Positions 1 to 9,435 are shown, numbered from the stretch's first letter. The stretch: DNA of 48,309 bases from an uncultured Cytophagales bacterium (GCA_937911505.1 CALEMF010000098.1:1-48309), one strand, 5' to 3'. Numbers and translations: made by a program. The notes: a model not told the origin generated them from the letters alone.

Positions 1-709
1 GATTAGTAAAGTAGGTACGGGCATGCGGTTGGGAAAGGGAGGCGAGGTGGTTTTCTGATTCATAGTAGATCACCATTACTTGGTCGAGGAGGTCTAGCCA
101 AGTCTTTCTGAGTATCTCGTAGTCATCATCGTCTTTTTCGATTTCTTTAAGACCTGTAGCACGTTCAAAGAGGATATTAGTAATACGCGTAATATGTGAC
201 TGGTCTTTCTCTACCAAGGCGTAATATTGCTGTTGGCGTGCTGCTTTACCTGCTCGTTCCCCTTGTTCGTCTTTTTCCAGTTCAAGGATTTCGTAAGTTT
301 TGGCTTTGAAGGCTTCTATGTAGCGCATAGGTACGTGAAAGACGATTGTTGTTCCTTCATCTTCGGGTAAAAAGCCTTCAAAAGCGTCTCCTGAGCGGCT
401 ACTTTTCCAACCTCCAGGCAAGGTGTCGATAAAGGCTAGAAACTCAGGATCATTGGTGTGTGCTTGGAAAGCTCTGGCGAGTACGATTCGTATGATCTGT
501 TCTCTGGAGAGCGAAAGCATTTTTTTGGTAACCCGAATCCTAATAGGAAGTATAGGAGAAGCGGTAAGCTTTTTAGTCACCAAGGTATTCCCCAACAGTG
601 AGAAAAGCCTTTCTGCTTCTTCGTTGTTTAGCTGACTATAATCGGGTGCTTGACTATAGTCTTCTTCATAACTATTATTAAAATCTTGCCTGTTGCGATA
701 GGCGTACAT
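1..709 (-). CDS. hypothetical protein, 3' end cut by window edge
   Basis: An open frame runs from the ATG at 709 down to the window edge, giving 236 residues with no stop, so the C-terminus is missing. The start is well supported because the codon directly before it is an in-frame TGA. The product begins MYAYRNRQDF, is hydrophilic and charged, and has no signal peptide or membrane segment, so it is probably cytoplasmic. Its middle part contains a predicted helix-rich stretch with many Glu, Lys and Gln residues. I do not recognise the family. It lies downstream of the rhodanese and SPFH genes on the same strand with a 97-bp gap, so it could belong to the same transcript, but no promoter or terminator in the gap settles this. 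Confidence 0.75.
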   Translation of the reverse strand, partial: MYAYRNRQDFNNSYEEDYSQAPDYSQLNNEEAERLFSLLGNTLVTKKLTASPILPIRIRVTKKMLSLSREQIIRIVLARAFQAHTNDPEFLAFIDTLPGGWKSSRSGDAFEGFLPEDEGTTIVFHVPMRYIEAFKAKTYEILELEKDEQGERAGKAARQQQYYALVEKDQSHITRITNILFERATGLKEIEKDDDDYEILRKTWLDLLDQVMVIYYESENHLASLSQPHARTYFTN

Positions 710-806
710 TCAGATAGTCTGTTAATACCGTGTAAATATATTTGAGGGGGTGTTAGGAGATATAGGGACACTTCACCATACCTCCTAAAAAGCCTGCAAA
801 GCAAGC

Positions 807-1103
807 TTACAATTTCAGATAGCCTTCAATACCTTTTAGTAGGTTACGTACTTTCTTAAAACCTTGTTTTTCTAGGAATTTCTTGGCATTATCGCTTCTT
901 TTTCCAGAGCGGCAATGTACAATGAGCTCTTCATCTTTGAAGGGCTCAAGCTCATCTAGACGCCGAGGGAGCTCTCCAAGTGGGATCAGCTTAGCCCCTA
1001 TATTTTTTTCTTCGTATTCCCACTCTTCCCGTACATCAATGATATTGAGCGGTTCTTCTTGCTCTACACGTTTTTTAAGTTCTTCTGGGGTGATGTCTTC
1101 CAT
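807..1103 (-). CDS. rhodanese-like domain protein (single domain)
   Basis: The 98-residue protein is one rhodanese domain and nothing else. It has the N-terminal CH2A-like segment (NIIDVREEWEYEEKNI, near residues 20-35) and the active-site loop IVHCRSGKRSDNA near residues 60-73, whose Cys is the persulfide-carrying residue. It has no signal peptide, so it should act in the cytoplasm as a sulfurtransferase or sulfur carrier; the acceptor cannot be told from sequence. It follows the SPFH-domain gene by 36 bp on the same strand, which suggests cotranscription. Single-domain rhodaneses of this length (GlpE/PspE type) are common in Bacteroidota. Confidence 0.92.
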   Translation of the reverse strand: MEDITPEELKKRVEQEEPLNIIDVREEWEYEEKNIGAKLIPLGELPRRLDELEPFKDEELIVHCRSGKRSDNAKKFLEKQGFKKVRNLLKGIEGYLKL

Positions 1104-1139
1104 ATGATTTAATAACTATTGGGTGAATGAAATAAACAA

Positions 1140-2177
1140 CTACTTGCCTCTTTTAGAGGGAGCACCTCCGGTAGATTCATCTATTAGCTTTTGTAATAAA
1201 TCAGGTGTTATATTGAGATTTTGGATGTTTTCTGCCTTCTCTGCTAACTCTCTGAAGGCTAAGGCGACGTTCAGCTTGGCATCTCCTTGGTTGTTGATGG
1301 CCATAATGGTTTTCCAGTCGAGTGCCTTGTAGGCTTCTAGCTGGGTACGAATTGTATAGCTTTTGGCGTCCGCTTCCTTCTTATCGTTTTCTACTTTGAT
1401 ATCAATAAGCGTCTGTTTTTGCTTCTCTTGTGCAATCTTTGCCTCCATTCGTTTCTCTTGTAGGCGCTGTTGGTTTTCTTGGGTGAGAAACTCCGTTTCC
1501 ATTTTCTTTTCTACGATCTGCTTTTTCTTCTCTTCTACGGCAATCTCTGTACTGAGCTCACTTTCTTTAATTTTGCGTTCCTGTTCTACGGCAAAGTTCC
1601 TACGCTCGTAGGTTGCCTGATCGGCCTTTTGTTGAAGTGCCTCACGGGTTTCTGCCTCCAAGGCACGCGACATCTCTGGAGAAGGCTTTGCAGCAATAAT
1701 ATTAACTCCCAGCGGAACAATGCCCAAGAGGGCAATGGCTGGAGAGCTCTTAAGCCCTTCGTCTATGATTTGCTCAATTTGTTGAGCACTGCGCAGGGCT
1801 TCTGTAAGCGGTACGCTCTGTAAAAAAGCAGAGGTAGCGGTTTGTGCTTCGTTGGTAAGCCGTTGTACAATTTTATCTGCATCATTACTTTTAGGAAGTC
1901 CTCTAAAGTTAACACTAAAGTCTAGCAGTTCTGCCAGTTGTTTAGGATTTTCTATCTTGTAGGTGATTTGCCCTTGGATAGAAATGGTCTGGAAGTCAGC
2001 AGTAGTTTCATTAAAAACAAACTGTACATCACTACTACCCATCGGAATAGCCACGAGAGAGCTTTTAGGAGCGAAGTAGAAGAAAGCAAGCCCACGTCCT
2101 TCCTTTACAATTTTACCATTGCTGTAATGGATGACGTAGGTAGTAGCATCAAATTTGATATACTTTATACCAAACAT
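1140..2177 (-). CDS. SPFH/band 7 domain protein without a membrane anchor
   Basis: This 345-residue protein opens directly with the SPFH/band-7 fold (residues about 1-185, including ISIQGQITYKIENPKQLAEL), followed by a long Glu/Lys/Gln-rich coiled coil (about 190-275) and a short C-terminal domain. The usual stomatin or flotillin N-terminal hydrophobic hairpin is missing: the protein starts MFGIKYIKFDATTYVIHY. It would therefore be soluble or peripherally membrane-bound, probably assembling into rings or scaffolds as SPFH proteins do. The function is unknown. It is the first gene of a possible minus-strand unit with the rhodanese and the truncated gene downstream. The start is an ATG with a weak CACCTTTG -7-like motif (2223-2216, minus strand) upstream. 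Confidence 0.85.
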   Translation of the reverse strand: MFGIKYIKFDATTYVIHYSNGKIVKEGRGLAFFYFAPKSSLVAIPMGSSDVQFVFNETTADFQTISIQGQITYKIENPKQLAELLDFSVNFRGLPKSNDADKIVQRLTNEAQTATSAFLQSVPLTEALRSAQQIEQIIDEGLKSSPAIALLGIVPLGVNIIAAKPSPEMSRALEAETREALQQKADQATYERRNFAVEQERKIKESELSTEIAVEEKKKQIVEKKMETEFLTQENQQRLQEKRMEAKIAQEKQKQTLIDIKVENDKKEADAKSYTIRTQLEAYKALDWKTIMAINNQGDAKLNVALAFRELAEKAENIQNLNITPDLLQKLIDESTGGAPSKRGK

Positions 2178-2256
2178 AGGATCAATTATATTTTATAGAG
2201 GTGAAGTGTTGATTACAAAGGTGAAGCTAATAATTTTTGTGTGAACACACATCAGA

Positions 2257-2289
2257 TTTGGTCTTAAATTATTAAATTGTATATCTTTT
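2257..2289 (+). promoter_or_regulatory. possible promoter upstream of the tail-specific protease
   Basis: TTTG at 2257-2260 is followed 21 bases later by TATCTTTT (2282-2289), close to the Bacteroidota -33/-7 consensus TTTG-N19-TAnnTTTG. It would leave a leader of about 165 bases before the protease ATG at 2458, so another start site closer to the gene is possible. The rest of the 280-bp gap between the SPFH and protease genes is AT-rich and shows no other gene. Confidence 0.3.
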
Positions 2290-2457
2290 GCAAGATCTAT
2301 TAACCTAAAATAAAACATATCTATTCATAATTAGTCTATAATTAAACTATCGTAGTCGTATCAGCTAGTACATAAGAAGCGGACAACTTAATCTACTGCT
2401 TTTTGGTTGTACATCATCATAAAGACCCGTCAAGTGAATTTATTAAGTAAAAAATAT

Positions 2458-4524
2458 ATGAAGAAGTTTCTTTTGATTATACCCCTATTTGTGTTGGCCT
2501 GGAGCTTTATACCTGGCTTAAGAGGCACAACGTCCACAGCGAATACTTTGTTGCCGATGGCCTTAGATAGCAACATCGTCATTACGCCAGAAGAGATTCA
2601 CGAGAAGAAAGCAGCATTGGTGGCCAAACTTGTTACCAGTGGACACTATAAGAAAATGACGCTCGACGATTCACTCTCCTCTATTATGTTTGATAATTAC
2701 ATAGAGGAGCTAGACGAAAATAAACTTTACTTTCTAGCCAGCGATATGGAACGCTTCGAAAAGTATCGCTATCTGCTGGATGACGAATTGTCACTGCCAA
2801 GCAGCAATCTTAACATTGCTTACAATATTTTTAATACCTACTTGACGCGTATCAATGAGCGCCTAGAGCGCAACGATCAACTGTTGCAACAGAACTTCGA
2901 TTTTACAAAAGAGGAATACTACGAGACAGATCGTGATAAGGTGGACTGGATGAAAGACGAGCAAGCCCTAGATGAGGCGTGGCATAAACTACTGAAAAGC
3001 CAAATTCTACAGTCGAAGCTATCGGGTGAAGTGTATGACTCTATCATCGTAAAACTCCAAAAACGTTATAAGCGTTATCAAAAAACGCTTTCACAGACCA
3101 ACGCTGAGGACGTATTCCAAACCTATATGAATGCCTTTTCAGAAGCATTTGATCCACATACAGCCTATTTTTCACCCATTTCAGCCGATAACTTCAATAA
3201 TAATATGAAGCGCTCCTTAGAAGGTATTGGGGCTGTATTGGGTACAGAAAATGACTACACCATTATCCGCTCTGTAAGAGAAGGTGGGCCTGCTTTTAAA
3301 AGTAAAAGCTTGTTTAAAGATGATCGTATCATTGGCGTAGCGCAGGGAGACGACGGAGAGATGGTAGATGTAGTAGGTTGGCGTTTGGATGAAGTAATTC
3401 AATTGATTCGGGGTAAAAAAGGAACGGTTGTACGATTATCAATACTATCCGCTAGCGAGGGAACTGCCGCCAAACCAACGGTGGTGCGTATGATACGGGA
3501 AAAAATTACCTTTGAAGAACAGTCCTCTACCAAGCAAATCATTCACTACCAACGCAACGGAAAAGATTATAAAGTAGGGGTCATCGGTATTCCTGCCTTC
3601 TACATCAACTTCGAGGAATACAGAGCGGGTAAGCCAGACTACAAAAGTACCACCAACGACGTAAAGAAAATACTGGCTGAACTCCGAGAAGAACAAGTAG
3701 ATGGACTCATTATAGACCTTAGGTACAATGGAGGCGGCTCTTTAAAAGAAGCTATCGACCTCACCAGTCTATTTATTGAAGAAGGCCCCGTGGTACAGGT
3801 AAAAGACGGCTTAGGAAGAGTAAGCGTAGGAGAGACTGGCGACTTTGAACAGGCGTATACAGGCCCATTGGTAGTGATGGTCAATCGCTTTAGTGCCTCT
3901 GCTTCTGAGATTTTCTCGGGTGCGATTCAAGATTACCAACGCGGTATTATTGTGGGAGAAGAAACTTACGGAAAAGGTACTGTACAAAGCATTCTTGACT
4001 TAGGTAGATACATGACGGAATACGGACAGAATATTGGTCAGCTTAACCTGACCCTCTCTAAGTATTACCGCGTAACAGGTAGTAGTACACAACACTTAGG
4101 CGTTGTACCTGATTTAAAGCTCCCTTCGCCCTTTGAAGGAGACGAATACAGAGAGAAATCACAACCTAGTGCTTTGCCTTGGGATGAAATCAGCAGTGCT
4201 CGGTTTAGAAAAAGCGGTGATGTATCGAATGGTGAATTAAAAGAGATTAACCAACGCTTCGCCCAAAGAATGAAGACAGATGAAGACCTTAAGAAGCTTT
4301 TGGATGATATAAAGAAGGCAAGGGACAAACGTAATGATACGAGACTTTCGCTCAATGAGGCTGAAAGAAAGAAGGAAAATGAAGCGGATAAAGCAGAAGA
4401 GGAAGAAACACAAGAAGATACTACCAATACAGAGCAAAAGACCATAGAAGAGTACACCGACTTAAAAGATCTTTATCTAAAGAATGGTGTACAGGTGGTA
4501 GCAGACTTAGTCATGTTATCTTAG
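2458..4524 (+). CDS. C-terminal processing (tail-specific) protease, S41A
   Basis: A 688-residue periplasmic protease of the Prc/Tsp family. It has an N-terminal signal or anchor segment (MKKFLLIIPLFVLAWSF), the Tsp N-terminal helical domain, a PDZ domain (about residues 235-340) and the S41 core. The catalytic Ser lies in FSASASEIF (Ser481) and the Lys in YGKGTVQ (Lys506); the 25-residue spacing equals that of Ser430/Lys455 in E. coli Tsp. A charged C-terminal domain with a Lys/Glu-rich stretch follows. The open frame extends upstream to a TTG at 2407, but the ATG at 2458 places the signal peptide at the N-terminus and is preferred. Expected roles are trimming or degrading envelope proteins from their C-termini. 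It converges on recA. Confidence 0.93.
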   Translation: MKKFLLIIPLFVLAWSFIPGLRGTTSTANTLLPMALDSNIVITPEEIHEKKAALVAKLVTSGHYKKMTLDDSLSSIMFDNYIEELDENKLYFLASDMERFEKYRYLLDDELSLPSSNLNIAYNIFNTYLTRINERLERNDQLLQQNFDFTKEEYYETDRDKVDWMKDEQALDEAWHKLLKSQILQSKLSGEVYDSIIVKLQKRYKRYQKTLSQTNAEDVFQTYMNAFSEAFDPHTAYFSPISADNFNNNMKRSLEGIGAVLGTENDYTIIRSVREGGPAFKSKSLFKDDRIIGVAQGDDGEMVDVVGWRLDEVIQLIRGKKGTVVRLSILSASEGTAAKPTVVRMIREKITFEEQSSTKQIIHYQRNGKDYKVGVIGIPAFYINFEEYRAGKPDYKSTTNDVKKILAELREEQVDGLIIDLRYNGGGSLKEAIDLTSLFIEEGPVVQVKDGLGRVSVGETGDFEQAYTGPLVVMVNRFSASASEIFSGAIQDYQRGIIVGEETYGKGTVQSILDLGRYMTEYGQNIGQLNLTLSKYYRVTGSSTQHLGVVPDLKLPSPFEGDEYREKSQPSALPWDEISSARFRKSGDVSNGELKEINQRFAQRMKTDEDLKKLLDDIKKARDKRNDTRLSLNEAERKKENEADKAEEEETQEDTTNTEQKTIEEYTDLKDLYLKNGVQVVADLVMLS

Positions 4525-4580
4525 TAAGCTGTGCAGCAAGTTATCGAAAAGCAGTAGGCAGAATAGTATTTATCATAAAG

Positions 4581-4610
4581 AAAAGAGGATCAACATTGAT
4601 CCTCTTTTTT
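4581..4610. terminator. bidirectional terminator between the S41A protease gene and recA
   Basis: A perfect 13-bp inverted repeat (4581-4593 with 4596-4608) has A-rich and T-rich outer arms, so it gives a hairpin plus U-tract on either strand. It lies between two convergent genes. Confidence 0.88.
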
Positions 4611-4652
4611 CATTTATGAAAGACAAGTATGTAAAACAAAAAATAAGCGTGT

Positions 4653-5735
4653 TTACTGCTCTTCTCCAAGCGCTTCTTTAGGCGCTTCCTCAACGAGCAT
4701 CTCCTCTTCTTCACCGTCATTGTTAATATGATCTTTGATCTTCCCCTCAATCTCTTCTAACAAGTCAGGGTTATCTCTTAATACGCCTTTCAGCTTATCT
4801 CTTCCTTGCGCAATTTTAGACTCTCCATAAGAGAACCAAGAACCTGATTTTCCAATCACATCTAAAGCTACCCCTAAGTCAATGATCTCACCCACACGAG
4901 AAATACCTTCGCCGTACATAATATCAAATTCCACCACTTTAAAAGGAGGCGCTACTTTATTCTTGACCACTTTCACGCGGGTTCTGTTACCAATCAACGT
5001 ATCACCATCTTTGATAGAGCCAATACGACGGATGTCTAAACGTACAGAAGAGTAATACTTCAGTGCATTACCACCAGTAGTGGTTTCAGGATTACCGAAC
5101 ATTACCCCGATTTTCTCTCTTAACTGGTTGATAAAGATACAACAGCAGTTAGTTTTGTTAATGGCTCCTGTAAGTTTTCGTAAGGCCTGCGACATCAAGC
5201 GTGCCTGCACTCCCATCTTACTATCACCCATGTCACCTTCCAACTCAGCTTTAGGAACTAGCGCCGCCACAGAGTCAATCACAAGGATATCAATGGCACC
5301 CGAGCGAATCAAGTGCTCTGCTACCTCCAAGGCTTGCTCTCCATGATCTGGTTGGGAAATTAACAGATGGTCTGTATCAATACCTAGCTTTTCAGCATAC
5401 ACCTTATCGAAGGCGTGCTCTGCATCTACAATGGCAGCCATGCCGCCTGCTTTCTGCGCTTCTGCAATACAATGCATCGCTAAGGTCGTTTTACCAGAAG
5501 ACTCAGGCCCGTATATTTCGATCACTCTTCCTCTAGGAAGCCCGCCTACGCCAAGCGCTAAGTCTAGCGTGAGTGAACCTGTAGGAATAGAAGGTATATC
5601 CTCTACCTTACTATCACTCAACTTCATCACAGTACCTTTCCCATACTCTTTATCTAACTTCTCAATGGTAAGTTGCAGAGATTTTAATTTCTCTTCTTTA
5701 GAAGTAGGTAAAGCATTGTCGTTTTTCTTAGCCAT
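4653..5735 (-). CDS. recA: recombinase RecA
   Basis: The 360-residue protein is full-length RecA, the strand-exchange ATPase of homologous recombination and SOS coprotease. The Walker A motif GPESSGKT is at residues 76-83. The Walker B region ([20 protein letters not shown]) and the L2-loop segment [20 protein letters not shown] are intact. The C-terminus ends in an acidic tail ([19 protein letters not shown]), as is usual for RecA. The ATG at 5735 gives the expected N-terminus. It is transcribed divergently from the dcw cluster and terminates at the shared hairpin. I see no obvious LexA-type box in the 230-bp divergent region, but the operator in this group is not something I can recognise with confidence. 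Confidence 0.98.
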   Translation of the reverse strand: MAKKNDNALPTSKEEKLKSLQLTIEKLDKEYGKGTVMKLSDSKVEDIPSIPTGSLTLDLALGVGGLPRGRVIEIYGPESSGKTTLAMHCIAEAQKAGGMAAIVDAEHAFDKVYAEKLGIDTDHLLISQPDHGEQALEVAEHLIRSGAIDILVIDSVAALVPKAELEGDMGDSKMGVQARLMSQALRKLTGAINKTNCCCIFINQLREKIGVMFGNPETTTGGNALKYYSSVRLDIRRIGSIKDGDTLIGNRTRVKVVKNKVAPPFKVVEFDIMYGEGISRVGEIIDLGVALDVIGKSGSWFSYGESKIAQGRDKLKGVLRDNPDLLEEIEGKIKDHINNDGEEEEMLVEEAPKEALGEEQ

Positions 5736-5774
5736 AATATTTAAGCTATTTAAATTTTATTAAAGGTTATTCAA

Positions 5775-5782
5775 TATCTTTG
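5775..5782 (+). promoter_or_regulatory. possible -7 element for the dcw cluster
   Basis: TATCTTTG matches the Bacteroidota -7 consensus TAnnTTTG. No clear TTTG -33 partner is visible and the rsmH start is about 185 bases downstream. A partly overlapping minus-strand motif, TATCTTTA (5795-5788), could serve recA. The assignment is tentative. Confidence 0.3.
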
Positions 5783-5965
5783 TGTGCGTAAAGATAGTAG
5801 CTATAGTCCGTAAGATGTGTAAGTACGGTCTCGTCTTTTTAGAGAAGGCTACTATCCATTCTTTCAATTTACTAATTTTTTAGAAGACACCCACCCACAG
5901 CGAAGTTTTTATTTTGAAGAGAAAGAAGATGCCTCGTATATTGCAGAAATCTTTAAAATAAAGCG

Positions 5966-6877
5966 ATGGAATCAGCGTATCATGTACCTGTATTGTTGCG
6001 GGAAAGTTTACAACAGCTAGCCATTCAGCCAGCAGGGACCTACATAGACTTAACCTTTGGGGGAGGAGGGCACAGCGCGGCGATCCTCGCCTTGCTCAAC
6101 GAGCAAGGACAGCTCTATGCTTTTGATCAAGATGAGGCGGCCCGTGCCAATGCCCAAGCTTTTACCCATCCTGGCTTTCACTTCATACAAGCTAATTTCC
6201 GCTATCTAGAGAAATACCTCAAGATGTATAAGGTAGCACAGGTAGAAGGAATATTAGCCGACTTAGGCGTTTCTTCTCATCAATTTGATACACCTGATCG
6301 AGGCTTTTCGATTCGCTTTGAGGCTACCTTGGATATGCGTATGAACCAAAATACCTCGCTGACAGCCAAAGAGGTGATCAATACCTATACTACCCTGCAG
6401 CTCCACCAAATATTGGGTAAGTATGGTGAGGTAAGAAATGCTAAAACGTTAGCAGAAGCGATTGTGAGGGAAAGAAAAAAGAAAGCGATTACCACGGTCA
6501 ATATATTGAAAGAAATAGTCACCCCTTTTGCTCCTAAAAAGCAGTTGTTTAAGTATTTGGCGCAAGTATTTCAAGCTATTCGTATAGAAGTGAATGATGA
6601 AATGAAAGCATTAGAAGAAGCCTTGGTGCAGTCAGCAGCGCTTTTAAAAACAGGGGGGCGGCTGGTAGTGATTACTTACCACTCTTTGGAAGATCGTTTG
6701 GTGAAAAACTTCATACAGAAAGGTAAGTTTATAGGAGAAGTAGAAAAAGACTTGTATGGCAACGTACTAAAACCGCTAGAAGCCGTGATACGAAAGCCTC
6801 TTTTACCTACCGAAGCAGAAATTACTGAAAATCCACGAGCAAGAAGTGCAAAGCTTCGGGTAGCTGTAAAAAGGTAA
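5966..6877 (+). CDS. rsmH: 16S rRNA (cytosine1402-N4)-methyltransferase
   Basis: The 303-residue protein is RsmH (MraW), the SAM-dependent enzyme that N4-methylates C1402 of 16S rRNA and is conventionally the second gene of dcw clusters. The signature YHVPVLLRESL at the N-terminus, the SAM-binding glycine loop DLTFGGGGHSAAI (residues 28-40), GILADLGVSSHQFD, DLRM-type DMRMNQ and the C-terminal YHSLEDRLVKNF and NPRARSAKLRV are all present, and the length is typical. It is the first gene of the cluster here; no mraZ precedes it. The gap to the next gene is 64 bp. Confidence 0.98.
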   Translation: MESAYHVPVLLRESLQQLAIQPAGTYIDLTFGGGGHSAAILALLNEQGQLYAFDQDEAARANAQAFTHPGFHFIQANFRYLEKYLKMYKVAQVEGILADLGVSSHQFDTPDRGFSIRFEATLDMRMNQNTSLTAKEVINTYTTLQLHQILGKYGEVRNAKTLAEAIVRERKKKAITTVNILKEIVTPFAPKKQLFKYLAQVFQAIRIEVNDEMKALEEALVQSAALLKTGGRLVVITYHSLEDRLVKNFIQKGKFIGEVEKDLYGNVLKPLEAVIRKPLLPTEAEITENPRARSAKLRVAVKR

Positions 6878-6941
6878 GAGGAGGTTTGCAATTTACTCGT
6901 TTTATAAAGAACTTGACCACTAGAAGAATCATCGTTGGCTT

Positions 6942-7325
6942 ATGTTAGAGAATACCTACCGACATCCAGAAGAAGAAGAGGATCACTATAAAGGTAAAAG
7001 TATCTTTAGCTGGATCGATACGCTCCTTAATTTAGAGTTTGTTTTAAAAAATAGAAACCCTGCTAGTTACATCTCCTATATTTTATTTATGACGGTTGTG
7101 GGCATTTTCTACATCGGCAACTCTCATTATGCCGAAAAGGGTCACAGAAAATTACTGAAATTGGAGCATACTGTAGGAGACCTCCGCACTGATTATACTA
7201 CGCTACGTGCCAAGTATATGTATGTAGTAAAACAGTCAGAAGTACTGAAAAGAGCCAAGCAAATTGGGCTAGAAGAAAGTAAAAAAGCGCCTACCAAAAT
7301 AAAAGTGAAAAAAGGTGAACATTAA
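6942..7325 (+). CDS. FtsL-like cell division protein
   Basis: This 127-residue bitopic protein has a cytoplasmic N-terminal segment of about 45 residues, one membrane segment (YISYILFMTVVGIFYIG, about 44-60) and a periplasmic coiled coil (about 68-105) with a basic tail. It fits the FtsL-like division proteins of Bacteroidota in length, topology and position between rsmH and ftsI. By analogy it would pair with an FtsB-type partner and FtsQ to recruit and activate FtsW/FtsI. Sequence identity to proteobacterial FtsL is not expected, so the name rests on context and topology. Its last 11 bases overlap the start of ftsI. Confidence 0.85.
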   Translation: MLENTYRHPEEEEDHYKGKSIFSWIDTLLNLEFVLKNRNPASYISYILFMTVVGIFYIGNSHYAEKGHRKLLKLEHTVGDLRTDYTTLRAKYMYVVKQSEVLKRAKQIGLEESKKAPTKIKVKKGEH

Positions 7326-9429
7326 GAAGTCCATCCTATTACGTGTGCGTATCGCCTTCTTACTGATGGGAGGGGTAGCACTGGCTATTGTACTTAAAAT
7401 ATCGCACATCCAGTTGGTAGATGGAGAAAAGTGGCGTACTCGTATGGAGAAACGGGACATACAATTTCGTCATATAAAAGCCCACAGAGGAAGTGTTTTT
7501 GCAGCAGATGGAAGCCTTTTAGCTACTTCCTTACCTTTTTACAGAGTAGCTATCGATCCTACCATCGCTTCTAACAAGCGCTTTGAAGAAGGAGTTGACT
7601 CGCTTAGTCTATTACTAAGTCAGGTTTTCACTCACAAATCGGCCGAGCAGTATAAGACTTTATTGACAAAAGCCCGTAAGAACAATCGACAATACGTAAT
7701 TTTGAGCAATCGCTACGTTGATTTCCAAACCAAGAAAGCCATCGAAGCCTTTCCTATTTTGAGGGCAGGGAAGTACCGAGGAGGTGCTATCTTCGAGGTA
7801 GAGAATCGTCGTTTTGCTCCCTTTAATAGCTTGGCAAGCCGTACCATAGGGTACATCAACGACGAGGGAGAAGGTGTAGTGGGATTAGAATATAGTTTTG
7901 AGAAGCATTTAGGAGGAAGAGATGGGCGTGCGCTTTTTCAAAATATAGGGAATAATACTTGGCGACCTCGGTATGATGGTTCAAGTGTAACACCAGAGGA
8001 CGGACTAGATATTTTCACAACTATTGATGTCAATGTGCAAGATGTAGCGCATACGGCGCTGTTAAATGCTCTCATCAAGAACGATGCTGATTTCGGCTGT
8101 GCAGTAGTGATGGAAGTAGCTACCGGCGAAATAAAAGCTATGGCGAATCTTGGTAAAATCAGAGAAGGCATATACGCCGAGAATTATAACTACGCCATTG
8201 GGAGTAGAGGGAGCAACGATCCAGGTTCTATCTTTAAACTTGCCTCCATGATGGCACTACTCGAAGAAAAGAAAATGCAACTGACTGATCGTGTTGAAAC
8301 GGGTAATGGCAGGCATCGCTTTTTTGGTACACCCCTTAACGATCCTAAATCGGGTGGCTTTGGGAACATCTCCGTACAGCAAGTATTTGAGAAATCTTCC
8401 AGCATTGGGGTAGCAAAGTTGGTAAGAAAGTATTTTAAAGATAATCCACAAAAGTTCATTGATTACCTTAATCAGTTTGGCCTTAACACCCCACTTCACT
8501 TTCAATTGGTAGGAGAAACGACTCCCTACATCAAAAATGTAAACGATCCTACTTGGAGTGTCATTTCTCTGCCTTGGATATCCATTGGGTACGAAACCAA
8601 AATCTCTCCCTTGCAAATGCTTACTTTCTATAATGCAGTAGCCAATGAAGGGAAGATGGTACAACCTATCTTGGTCAAGTATATCAAAGAGGCTGATAAA
8701 ATAGTAGAAGAATTCAACACCGTAACGCTTAAAGAGAAAATCTGTTCTGATAGTACGCTACGCCAAGTAACAAGACTTTTGGAAGGAGTAGTAGAACGAG
8801 GAACAGCCCGCGCTATTAGAACAACCCAATACCGTATCGCTGGAAAGACAAGTACTTCTCAAAAATTCATTGAAGGGAAATATAGTAAATCCTATCATAC
8901 TGCCTTTGCGGGCTTTTTCCCAGCCGATAAGCCGAAGTATAGCTGTATTGTAGTGATCGACAATCCCAAAAAAGAAAAACAATACGGTGGTGATGTAGCG
9001 GCTCCTGTATTTAGAAAAATTGCTGATAGGTTGTATGCCAATGACTTGCAGATGCATCCTGAAGGCAAAGTGCTCACACAATTAACGTCTGTCAAAAAAA
9101 TTCCTAAAACCATCATAGGAAATGTACAAGATATTAGTACTTTGACAAAAAGTTGGCAAATTAGTACCCAGCAGGCGGCTACTATGGGAGAAGGAGACTG
9201 GTTACGAGGGAAAGCGCAGATCGATCAGTCTTTGACCTTGAAAGACATACGCGTTCGTAAAAATAGAATGCCTGATGTGAGAAACATGACCTTAAAGGAC
9301 GCACTCTATTTACTAGAAAATCACGGGTTGAAAGTAGTATACAAGGGCCAAGGGAAAGTACTAAGCCAATCAATTCCTCCTAATCGGGTTTTTAAAAGGG
9401 GGAGAACTGTTTACCTAGACTTACATTGA
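7315..9429 (+). CDS. ftsI: septal peptidoglycan transpeptidase (class B PBP) with PASTA domain
   Basis: The 704-residue protein has one N-terminal membrane segment (about 7-28), a PBP dimerisation domain, a transpeptidase domain and a C-terminal PASTA domain (about 640-704, beginning MPDVRNMTLKDALYLLE). The nucleophile is Ser305 in PGSIFK (SxxK). The second motif reads SSS (361-363) where SxN is usual, and the third reads KTS (511-513) in GKTSTSQ where KTG is usual. The start is a GTG that overlaps the end of the FtsL-like gene by 11 bases, which suggests translational coupling. The role is crosslinking of septal peptidoglycan with FtsW as the glycan polymerase. The PASTA domain makes it resemble SpoVD/PBP2x-type proteins. 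Confidence 0.95.
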   Translation: MNIKKSILLRVRIAFLLMGGVALAIVLKISHIQLVDGEKWRTRMEKRDIQFRHIKAHRGSVFAADGSLLATSLPFYRVAIDPTIASNKRFEEGVDSLSLLLSQVFTHKSAEQYKTLLTKARKNNRQYVILSNRYVDFQTKKAIEAFPILRAGKYRGGAIFEVENRRFAPFNSLASRTIGYINDEGEGVVGLEYSFEKHLGGRDGRALFQNIGNNTWRPRYDGSSVTPEDGLDIFTTIDVNVQDVAHTALLNALIKNDADFGCAVVMEVATGEIKAMANLGKIREGIYAENYNYAIGSRGSNDPGSIFKLASMMALLEEKKMQLTDRVETGNGRHRFFGTPLNDPKSGGFGNISVQQVFEKSSSIGVAKLVRKYFKDNPQKFIDYLNQFGLNTPLHFQLVGETTPYIKNVNDPTWSVISLPWISIGYETKISPLQMLTFYNAVANEGKMVQPILVKYIKEADKIVEEFNTVTLKEKICSDSTLRQVTRLLEGVVERGTARAIRTTQYRIAGKTSTSQKFIEGKYSKSYHTAFAGFFPADKPKYSCIVVIDNPKKEKQYGGDVAAPVFRKIADRLYANDLQMHPEGKVLTQLTSVKKIPKTIIGNVQDISTLTKSWQISTQQAATMGEGDWLRGKAQIDQSLTLKDIRVRKNRMPDVRNMTLKDALYLLENHGLKVVYKGQGKVLSQSIPPNRVFKRGRTVYLDLH

Positions 9430-9435
9430 TTTTTC

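Noticed and set aside
4065..4457. Minus-strand frame of 130 codons within the tail-specific protease gene
   Set aside because: The product is a Ser- and Phe-rich low-complexity sequence, the antisense of a Lys/Glu-rich coding region; the sense gene is secure.
5823..6025. Plus-strand open frame without a start codon overlapping the rsmH start, encoding a segment such as YFEEKEDASYIAEIF
   Set aside because: It has no usable start codon upstream, does not resemble MraZ and overlaps rsmH in another frame. It is probably chance.
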